Below, one piece after another: positions 12,001 through 24,000 of a DNA stretch of 64,000 nucleotides. The DNA comes from Aspidiotus rigidus (taxonomy: Eukaryota; Arthropoda; Insecta; Hemiptera; Diaspididae): positions 13,454,001 to 13,518,000 of the forward strand of contig JAVHKY010000052.1 of assembly GCA_035079385.1 (NCBI GenBank). Direction: 5' to 3'. Positions within the stretch are counted from its first letter, which is position 1. The number at the start of each line of letters is the position of its first letter. The position numbers and the translations under genes are program-made. The notes under the pieces are model-generated. The model had not been told where the DNA came from. It worked only from the letters and a program-made list of their open reading frames with translations, and did no database searches.

Positions 12001-15000
12001 ATAACGTCATTTAATTGCATATTGTACTGCTGATTTAAGTTTCTGGCCAAGTCATTGGCTAAGGTCAGAAATTAGCCAATAATTTACGTCATTTGTTATA
12101 TATTTACATCATTAGCCGTAACATGATACATATAATACTTATAAAAGATTCATGTTTGTAAATACTGATGTGAATAGAATTGATACGATTTGCCAAGTTA
12201 TAGCCAGAGATACCGAAGCGAGGCATTTTCGAAGGAGTACGACGAAGAGTAATTTACTATGACTACCTTTGAGTGTGCCTCCCTTTGTTACTGATATCAA
12301 CTCTGATAATAATGAACATTCATGATAAATAAAGGTAATATGATGTTTATGATACTATGGATAGTACAGTTCGAGGAGTTTTTGTTTTCCACAGGCAATT
12401 CCTTACACTCTTCCAAAAATGAGCCTCAGGTGGGTGTCTACTTTTAAATAACAGTTTTATATTTACCTGTAACATGCACGTATTGATTTTGACAACAATA
12501 GTCATCAGATTTTCCTTTGCAAGGAATAAATCCAAATCTGGTGACTATTTCCTCAAGAAATAACAAAATTCTTCGGAGGCGTGTTTCCTCAGAAAATTCT
12601 GGGAATGGGGATAAGAAAAATGGAAGATTATAAGTAAAATAACTTGATTGTAAATGTTGTGTATATTTTTATACCATTGGTTCGTGCAAGCAAACCGCTT
12701 ACCTTCAAACATAAAATTTCTTCCAGTAGACAAACAGGCATTGATATTCAAAGGAATGAAAATTGGCCCTCTAAGTGGATCTGACTTGTCACGGTACGGC
12801 AAGGCATGCGGATCAGCTGGTACAGGCACTAGTTGTAAATTGTATGCTTGAGCTTTCCTAGCTAAACTTGTTATCTTTGATGGAAAATAATAATTGGGAA
12901 TAGTGTGTTCAGATTTCTCATGTAAGGAAGTCAATTACTTTCTATCCTTATACCCACCAGGTCTGAAACAATTGGACCAGAAGCGGCAATCCATTTGATG
13001 ACCAATTCATATGCATTCTCTGGAAGGAACATTGACTGATACTGGAAATGACCCCATTCAATACGATCACTTCTATTGTTTGGATCTATATCTAAGTAGA
13101 CTTCTCTGTACAATAGTTCTGAAGAAAAAACAATAATAATGTAAGTTACCTACTACAAAAAAGCTCACGCAGAAGCGTAAGCATCACCGACTTTTCAATA
13201 ATTTGCTATAAAATCATTTACACATGCTCCCCATACCTAAACTTCATTGTTTCTCACTTATAAGCTGATTGTGATAATAATGATTTAAGGTATTCCACTT
13301 TCTCTTCTATTGTTCAATTCATTTCTAATCTTTTTAATGGGTTCTATTAAAATTAAAATATAAAACTTAGGTGATTTAGAAGAATCTTAAAGTATTAACC
13401 TGACTGTCCATTTCCAAAAATAGGTACAGTAAGATATTATAAAGTCGATAATGACAAAAATCAAAACATAGATGAGGAATATTGAAATGGGCAATGAAAC
13501 TTCCACTTTGTCTTTACCTGAATTTCAACATTACTCCCCAGTGTTCAGGCTACGAGCCTATTGCGATAATGTAGAAGAAAAAAAAAAAAAAAAAAAATGA
13601 TATGTATACCTGCATAACGCAGTAATTATAAAATACACGGCCAATATTCAATCCATCGCTTACGTGCAACGTTTGTTTAACGTATCCAATAAACGTCGAA
13701 TTTTTTCAATCATATATGACTGGTAATGAGAAGTTTTTGCAGCCAATAGGTGTATGATGCTTTAATCACGTGGCAAACGAACTCAAATAAATTGAATAAG
13801 CGAGATTTAGCTCTTACGGCTCTATACGTGGACCACGTATATTTTGAGATTTACTCAAGAACCACTAGTCCAACCGATACAAAAATTACAGAGCAATAAG
13901 ATTGAATAAACTATGACGTAATGTAGTGATATGAAGATAATAAGATTGATATTTTTTGAGAAACAACACTAAGAAATTCGAGGAAAATTGAGAGTTACTC
14001 AACTACTCGAGAAATCTAAGAAAAAAATTCACATTCCCAACTTCAGATAATCCACTACAACTTGGCCAAATTTCATGAGAATCCAACCAGTAGTTTTTGA
14101 GGAGTTGCGTGGACAAAAAAATCTTATATATATATAAATATATATATATATAAGGAAACCTGAAATTTTCTTATTAGGGTAGAAGTGATCTAGGACCTCC
14201 AAAACGTCGAGAAAATTCATTGCCCCCTCCCCCTGAATACTTTGCGTCGGGTGTAATACCTCACTTTTTACAAGTAAAAAGTCGGTAAAAACCACCATTC
14301 GACACAAATATGAGTACGAGAAGGTAGTACATCCTAAAACAGACGACATTTCGAATTTTACTTGGTGATTCTAGTATCGACCAATTTCTCTTACTCTCGT
14401 CTATTTCGGCGTCGCGAGCGACTAACGCTGTAGGATGGAACTAACGTCAGTTGTGAGAGTAGTCACTATGAATTTCGAGTATGTTGTTCGCCTGTGGTAG
14501 TGACGTTTTGTAAGATCTTCTTTACTTTTAGTGATTTTTCACAATCATAAAATTTCATGATGCAGTGAAATTTGCATAAGCCGGAACGCGATGGACACAG
14601 AGAAAAAATTGCAAATATAGTAGGTGATACAGTATGTCTGTAAGATTCACAGCAGTAAAAAAAATTCGTGGCACTACAAGTATTGTTTTAATCTAACGAT
14701 ACCACATTTTATCCAACGTTATTTAACGACATTTTCCTGCACAATTTAACTTTTCAAGCTACTTTTGACTCTGTAAAGTAGGGAAAGGAGGTTACTAGAA
14801 TTTGAAATTGTAGCAAAGTGGACCACATCGTTTGCTGCAGGTCATTTTCATTCTCGTCGTCTTTTGCAATCTCATTGTCACTCCCCTGTTCTTTTTCTAT
14901 AATGAGGTCGACTGTTGAGTCGGTATTTGCGTGGTAACGACAACTTCATCAATCCCCACGTGATCTTTAGGCCTTGTGATAATAATGTTTTGGTCAAGTA

Positions 15001-18000
15001 AGTGAGCTATAGCCGCCAAACTCTCAGCTGCTTCATCTGGAATGTCGCGTAGTGTATTTGTACATGATTGACTGAAACTCTTTTGAAACATTTTACAATC
15101 GTTTCAGGCTAGACTCGCTTTACGGATGCTGCAGCCTAGTGTATAGCATACTGCTCAATTTTAGTCAATATTTCGATTTGTACACGTTCAAACTAACCAT
15201 TTCACATTTCCCGCGTTAAACAGATTCCGTTTTATACGATATCAAATGCATGTGAAGCTCCATGAAAGCTGCCGGGACTCCCTTTCGTCTTATACGTGTC
15301 CCGGCTTTCACAAGTTTCATTGTAGTTGAGATTTCAATTGGCATCCGTCCAATAACGTCAGTGTATGCTTCTACAATGAATGTTCTATAATAAAATATGC
15401 GTGAACAATAAGAATGAGTCAAATCCAAAATTTCTGGATGTAGTATAAAACATTGCAATATTGCCTTTGTTGTCTCTTGCAACATTTCTGTGTTATAAAA
15501 TGGTGGACAAATATCCAGTGCACACTGCACTTTTAGATAAAAAGATTGCATAGGAGCAATTCTTCGATCCAGGATTTTAGGCATGTAACCATTTCTTGAG
15601 ATCAAAATGTTGGTTTGACCTCATAATTGATTAAATTTTACTGCTTCTTCAAACCACGAGCTGTTCTTTTCCACGCATTATTCAGAAAAAGTTTCGGAGG
15701 TCAAAACCTCTGGTTCTTCCAACTTCTAGGAGAATAATTTGAAAACTTTGGCAAATGTTCCTTCAATGAAATAGTTTGTAGAGCTTCAATATCTTCTTTC
15801 ATGAAGTGCAGCTCTCCCAGCAGAACTTTAAAATACCTCTGCGGATAATGGATCTGATGAAGAAAACATGGTGTCTCACCTAGCACTGTCATTAGGTAAG
15901 GTATGAGTTGGCACGCAAGGTCACCATTCATTATTGAGGTCCTAAAAACTTTTTAAAAATTGAAAATACAAGTTTTCCTTGTTTCTTCGTTATGTAAAGC
16001 TGCCTAATTCAGAGAGGAAAACTTGGTCACAATTGATAGGGTAGTATTCCTACAAAATGATTTTCAAGGTTGTATCTAATTAAATCGTACTAGAATCAAT
16101 CTACCTACGCGATGACATGATTATTCTTAAAATCTGAGCAGTCCCGACCAGCAAAGTGAGACAAGTTTGTTTCCAATTTAGAGTGAGAGACGTACAAGCA
16201 AAGACCACAAATTTATACGTAAAATCATGAAAAGGATAGTTACTACGGTCCGTGAGCGGTTAGACTAGTTGGCGATTGGTGAACAATAGCGTACGCAAGT
16301 TCCACAAACAACGCGGGTTTGTAAACTGTGCTTAGAAATTGACGCAGAAGAACGAACAACCGCGAAGCAGCCCGTTTAAGAGTTATCTATTTTTAATGAA
16401 ACAACGCTTGCAGTCTTCATCCGAGCACCCCAGTTGCAGTCTTGTACTTTTGTACGTGCTTCGCACAGAAGCCCCACTATAGTCTGTTTGTAAATAGAAT
16501 GGGTCAGTGTAAAAAAAATCTGCGAATAACTTTCCCAACCGTAATCAATTTTGTCTCATGGAAGCGGGTCGTGGGTTTGTTTACAGTGACCATTCTATTT
16601 GCGAACAGACAATAGCCGGTATTGGCCATAACAACACTTTAGGTAGAAAATTTTTTACCACGCCAACGCGAAGGTACCTGCATTCCTAAACCATCAACTA
16701 ATCGCTGACTATTCGTCATTTGCAATGAAAATTCCGTGCAATTACCTTCGTTTTGATTTAAAGGCCGCTCATTCTTCAAATCTGCAGGTAGATTTCTGAG
16801 AAAGAATACTGGACACGAATGATTCTTTGCAAGTACAGGTAGCATTTCAATTTCTGCCCATTCATTTTTGAATGTATCTTCGTCATAAATTGGCTCTACA
16901 AAATCAGCTTTGTCCGAAAAAAGAATCAATGCGTCTACAATATTAGTACGGATATACTCAGTAGAAGCAATAGTTTTGAAAAAATAATCGATGATATTTT
17001 TTTTGTACCAGATTTATCTTTGAGAAATTTGATTCCTTTACATGGAATATAGTATAAGAAAAAACCATACAAGAAAGGATGCGAAAAATTTCCAGATGCG
17101 TGACAGATCAATTTTTCTTTCCTCAGTTCCTAAAAAATCAAAAGTAAAATGGTTGTAACATTGAATCATTTTGAAATGTACCATGTAGCACATTAATTCG
17201 ATCCGACTCATATCAATTGGTACCTACTTCGAGCTGCGAAATGGCCACCTCATCATCAGTTACGCCACCAATTTGGGTTTTTAGCCATTGCACCGCATTA
17301 TAGCTAATAAATGTACAGCTAGGTAAACTAGGACACCTGGACAAAAACTTGACGCCATTTATAGGGTGACTCATCATGTCAACTAATTCCACATTTGTGA
17401 TACATTCCCTTGATGGTTTTAAATTTTCAGAGCCACTGAAGCAGGAAAGAAAAAGGTATTTTACTCGAGAGAACTTGCAATTTTTCTATTAATCTAGGAA
17501 GAAAGTTCCTATCATATATTATGTACAGCCATATTCCCTTCCTATTTACCTTGATCGCATAATCCTTTCTCGATTGATATTCCCTCCCTTATCTCGAAAA
17601 AATCCTGTACTATTAATACCACCTATTACCTGTAGATAAAAAAAAAAAAAGAAAATGAAATGAAAAAGAAAAAAAAAAATGAAGCATGCATAATACGTTA
17701 ATACTTGAGTACTCCTAAACCTGAAAGCAATTTTTTTTTTCTTTTACAAACAATAATAAGCAGAGTGAGACCGGATTCAATGACATTTTTGACACACGAT
17801 CTTGCTTAAGGGCAGACGGCTGAAAATGAATGAAGAGCAGACTTCATGAGGAGTAGAACACCTGAGGCTCCTCACACCTCGCATGAGGGCCTCTTCATCT
17901 CTTTTCTACCCTCTGTTCTCAAGCAAGATCGTGTGACAAATATGCCATCAAACCGGTCTCTAGTATGAATAAGGTTTACACAAGGGAAAACCAGCTGTAC

Positions 18001-21000
18001 AAATAGCAATGGAAAAAAAGAGGAACTAAAGACAACTCCATTGAACTGAAATTGAGCCAGGAAAGCTAGCAGGAAGTGCTCTCAGTTCACATAGGTGAAA
18101 TGAACTAGATTTTTGTCTCTAATCACCCAAAAAGTTCAACAATTAGAGACAACGAGAAATAATGAGACTTTCAAACAGTTCGAATACACGGTTTTGAATT
18201 TCGACAGTTTTTGAGAACATCATGCATCAACACAGAAGCTCGAAAAGTAATACTCCGTTGATACAGAACAGTTGACATCTAGACTACCAATTACTCGTAT
18301 TTCCCAAACTTTTGCCTTCAATGGCGACAACGAGGATTTTCTTGGGCGTAAAACATGAAATAGTCCAATAGTTACTGAAGTCTTAACAAGTATCTGTTCA
18401 TCTACTTACTTTTGACGAGATGTCGGGTATCAACATTTTACGAATTTTATTCACAGGAATTTCAATAAATTTGAGGAAATATTTTTGTAGAGATAATTTC
18501 TCCTCATATGTACTTTTAACATATACGTCGCAGTGTGCAGCTCCATCCAAGATTTTTTTGGTACCCGCTTGTAATCCAGGCAAAACATACAATCGAAAAC
18601 GCCAGTATTTACAAGCCTGTAGGAATAATATTCAAAAATTAATTAAGGATTAAGAAATTCCAAATTGAAATTGGAATATCTGTTCTTCTTACTTTTATTA
18701 GAGCGAAATCTGTGTCACCTCGGGTGCATATATAATGATCTAAGTAGTTCCAGTTGAAGTTCTCCAATTTCTCAGCTTCAAAAGATACATTAGAAGCGCC
18801 ATACGTGAAATGGTTTGGCACCTGAAATTGATACCGATACGGAATTTTGAAAGGTGGATATGGAAACCTGTAAACAAACAGTGAAGAATAATACAATTAG
18901 AAATCATTTCTTCCTGGCATAAACTATTTTTATTTTACTTCTACTCGTGAAATTAGAACAGATATGTACTTATGAATTAATTTATTTTGTACACGGGAAG
19001 TTGTACAGCCATTGTATTTTCTTGGGATGGAACTCTCACAAAGAGACAAAGTAGATTTTTCTTAGCTCTAGTAATAACACTTAAATCATCTGTGTTTCAT
19101 AACTAATTAACCTGTTTAGCATGCGAAAGTACACAGTTACACAATGATCATGAAAGAGAGCGGAAAACAATTTTCTCTTTTCCAGGTTGTTTCATATTTT
19201 TGATTGATTTCATTTGGAAGCATATTTCAACTCCAATAACTTGAAGTTGTAAAACGAGTTCAGAATAACATTATTTATCATTTTATATCGCATACATTTT
19301 TCAAAAAATACTAAACCTACAGTACGTAAGAATTGGAATTAAATACAAAACCTGGGTCGATAACGTGTAATTCTGATTTCTGAACCACGTAATGTAATTC
19401 TGTGAAAAATACGGCCTATACTCAATTTACACTCCGTCATAGTATCCTTTGAAACACACTGAGGTACCAGGGCAAATTGACTTTTTGTACCAATGCTGTT
19501 GGTATCGCTATCAATAATTAGTTGGAAACCCTGAAATAAAAATACTTGCCAATAAACTACGTTTATGAATCAGGAATGTGACTAGGATTCTTAGTGAGTT
19601 TAAACGAGACTGGGAAAAAATGATACAGCAGGTAGGATAAAATGAGATCGAATTTTCAATTTTTCTTAGGCCCTCTGTACAAAAAGTAAAAAGTATTGAC
19701 AGGTAAGGGTGAAAAAAGGCCAAAGAGTGGACCTATAATATACTAATATGAGTGATGGCCGACCTCGGACTACAAGCACTTACATGTCTCTCATAAACAT
19801 ATACGCTGAACAAGAAAACATGAACTTCAAAAAAATCCGAATTCAGTATCTGGGACACTTTTACAAATCCATGGTGAGAGGTGTAACATCTTTACGCTTC
19901 CTATTTTCTCCCTAAGAGCGGATTTATAGTGGCGCACCGAACAAGCAAGCAAAGCAGAGCAGAGAAAATATCCTTTTGTATTTTCTCTTCTCTGTTCTGC
20001 TATGTTCCCCTCCCGCCTACAAAACGCTGCGCTGCTTTCTTTGCTCGATCAGATCAAGCGCCACTATAAATGCGCACTAACTATGCCTCTGCAATTTTGA
20101 CAAAAGGGTCATATTGAATTGTAAACAAAAATTGAAACCGATCGTTTACTGTATTGCCTAAATAACAGAATCCGCGGATTTTCTATATTAATAACATCTG
20201 ACAGATGATTTCATTTCTTGTTCTTTATCCAAATCTCAAGTGTATCAAGTCCGTGTTCTTCCTGTTTTGGTCAAACTTGTCTCAATGCAAGTGAAATAGT
20301 GGTACATGAAGACACTGACAAAGGTGTAGAGATGCAAACGTAGAGTAAAGTGGACGAAAATGAGAATCAGTACATGTGGGCAAGCCTGGATGACAGACTT
20401 GAGGAAAGTGAGGATGAAGAATAACAATTTTCAGCTGTATTCTGTATAAGAGGTCTATTTTTGTACTGGAAAATTGTCCGCCGTGCGAGTGAGTGAATAT
20501 CAAACAAGGAGCTTATAGTAACTAAATTACAAGATGCTAATACTCCTATTCATTTCTTAACAGAATTTTTAATGGTTTCTCTCTCTCGGCATTTTTGGTA
20601 CGTTGTTTCAGACATCATTTTCTACAACTTTTAGCAATCAGACCTTGGTTAGGCCATTTTGTTTTTTTTTTTCCCTCGTTTGCTTATATTACTCTTTCCA
20701 TCATTATTGCACACTGGATAACTTTATAAATATTTTCCAACATTCGTGTAAAATTAACTTTTATACCTGAGCTAGCCTTTGCGATATCAGCTCAAAGAAA
20801 ACTTGATGAGTGGTCAAGGGTGCTCGATATATAGCACGCTTACGAGCGTAATCTGCATTCACATCATCCGGAAGTAAATTATAATCCGAAAATACGTAAT
20901 CAGTTTTCAAGCACACTTCGTCTGGAAAATAGTCTGTTGTTATCGGTAAACAAGCTGGTATTATTAACGATTTCCAGTCGACTCCTGCGTCATTAAATAC

Positions 21001-24000
21001 GGGTTGTTAAGATAATATAAATTACAGCATAGATAATTAAAGAGATCGAAAATTTAAGATAGTGAATAGATTGAAAGTGGAATCGAAGAATGAAATTGAA
21101 AAATGTGAGCAAAAGTTTGGCTGTTGAAAAACAAATCAGAAATCAAAAAGCTGAAGTAGTCAACTTGTACACTCCAAAAATCTATAGCACTAATCTCCCC
21201 CTGTTAAAACGTTGGATTCGAATCTGTCTTGATGAATTGTGCTTGATTTGTTCAGAAAATATGACGTTTCATAGCCGGAAACTTAGGTATATGATACACA
21301 TTCAAATTTCAAAATTTATCACGACTGTGACGTAAATTTCACCTTGAATTGCGAGCGAAGCGAGCGCCATATTTTTCACTTTTTTCAGACATTACTTTGC
21401 TAAACGTAGAGAAAATATAAGTTTCCGGCCCTGTCATGTTTTTTGCTTATCTCAGTCTGAAGGAATTCAGAAAATTTTTCAGTATGGGAGGGGATCTTCA
21501 AATATGACGGTAATGTCACATGTGCCAAGAGAAAATTTTCACTTACACAAATCGTTAAATACTATGTACAGTAATGATTTTAAACATTATTATTTGTCGT
21601 GATAAAATACGTGAGATGTGGCGCGTCTTGCGAAAACTCGGTTTAGAGTGAAAAAAAAAACAAAAAAAAAAATGGGTGGATTGCCGGCATTTGACTCAGC
21701 TTTCAATATCTTTCCGGGATTAATTACAAACTCCTTTTTTTGCTTTTTTCTTTCCCCCTAAACCGAATTTTCGCAAAACGCGTCACATTTCACATTTTAT
21801 ATCACAAGATCTTAGAATCATACCAGTAGTCAAAGAAGGAGTCCACTGTTGTTCCCCAGTCGCACCCCATAACAGAGTTTGTGTTTTTCGACCAACTAGG
21901 CACGTAATGCTATTCGGACTACCAATACATATCGATCCTTTCGAACTCACTTTACATCCTGTAAAATGCAAAAAAAGTGAAGTGTCTTATCGTAACATCA
22001 ACATTACAACTGAAATATAATTATTACAATATGAGTAAATCATAATTGAACATTAAAAAATATGATTATAGAAGTAACTTAGATCGCTTTTGAAATTTCT
22101 ATTCACAAATTCATTAAATTGAGTTTTGAACAATAAAAAATGTGTAAATAACGTCTCTCCCTGAGTGTGTGACTACGTGTAATGACATTTGTTGCTTCAA
22201 TGCCATTGTTAGTAGACTAGTAACCTACACCAGCTCTCTCAAACCAACTTCCATTTTTTTTTACCCATTACATCTGAAAGTAATCACTTAATGTAGTTAC
22301 GCGAGGATGTGTGTATTGGTCTCATTTTTTGAAAAGCAGAAGTGATGCTTCTTCAAAAGATTCTTCGTATGGATAAGTCTGTAAAGCCTGAATATCTTTC
22401 TTCTCAAGAGCACGGTGGCGAGGAGGAAGCATTTTCAAATATTTTTTACATATCTTTTTATGCTCTTCTACAGCTCTGTTTCACTCTTTCAATTTTTCTT
22501 TATGTACTGTGCTCACTTTCTTGTTCAATATTTTGCCACGCTTTTTTACAGTTCCATCTCACTCTTCTATTGTTAATTTGTTTACTGTTTTCACATTCTC
22601 TTTTAATGTTTTGCCATACTTTTTTACAGATGAAAAGATTTTTTTCCGGGGTAGGTGAAACAATAACTCAGAGAAATTTTTGGCTTTACTACCACACCTC
22701 ACTCTTCCAATGTTCATTTGTTTAATGTTCTAACATCCTTTTTCAATGTTGCAAACAGTCCCACCCCTACAATATTTACCAACATACATGCTTCATTACT
22801 TTTAAATTTTTCGTTCAAAGAAATTATTTTAAAATTTTCCCATCCAAGAGAATAATGTTTCTTACATTGGTATCTAGATATCCAGTTGGATTTTAAATAA
22901 ATTTTTTACCACGATAAGATATTTTAGAATAACTGAGAAAGTATGAATGAGTAAACTAAGAAAAATTGTAGAAGAGCGAGAAAAAAATAAAACGAGGGCT
23001 TCCTTAACAGAGTTGAACGAGGAACGCAGGGAACCTGTTTTATGAGTGAAATGGGATTTGGTATTGAAAATTCAAGGGAGCCTAGACCCTAGATAAAGCT
23101 AGTATAAAGAAGGCCTAGACCTACTAAAAGCCTAGTCGATATCGTTTGAGAGTCAAAATTTTTCTCGAATCTTGAGCTATACATGATAGCTCGATAGTCG
23201 AAATTTTTTCCAAGTCCCCCTCCTATCATATATACCTAGCTCGATAGTTGAAATTTTTAACAGAGAACCTGTTTTATGGGGGGCTTTTTGAGAAATTTTC
23301 CGTGCGCCGTCCAGCAAAAAATATAGAAAAACGACGGCTTCCTTAACGAAGTTAAAGGAGGAACGCAGGACACCTGTTTCATGAGTCAATTGGGATTTGG
23401 TATTGAAAATTCAAGGAAGCCTAGACCTAGATAAAGCTAGTATAAAGGACAACTAGACCTACTGAAAGCCTAGTATAATATAGTTTGAGAGTCTAAACTT
23501 TTCTCGACTCTCAAAGTATATATGATAGGAGGGGGACTTGGAAAAACGACGGCGTCCTTAACGAGGTTGAACGAGGAACGCAGGGAACCTGTTTTATGAG
23601 TCAAATGGGATATGGTATTGAAAATTCAAGGAAGCCTAGACCTCGATAAAGCTTGTATAAAGAAGGCGTAGACCTACTATAAGCCTAGTATAATATAGTT
23701 TGAGAGTCTACATTTTTCTCGAATCTCGAGCTCTAAATGATGGCTCGAGAGTTGAAATTTTTCCATGTCCCCCTCCTATCATATATAGCTTAAGAGTCGA
23801 AATTTTTCCAAGTCCCCCTCCTATCATATATAGCTCGAGAGACGAAATTTTAACAGGGAACCTGTTTTATGGGGGGCTTTTTGAGAAATTTGCCGTACGC
23901 TGTCGAGCAAAAAACTTGGAAAAATTTCGACTCTCGAGCCAAATATGATAGGAGAGGGACTTGGAAAAATGTCGACTCTCGAGCTATATATGATAGGAGG

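Noticed and set aside
22342..22725. 127-codon plus frame in DEPDC5 intron 11
   Set aside because: Leu/Phe/Cys-rich translation of pyrimidine-rich DNA with no domain and no splice context.
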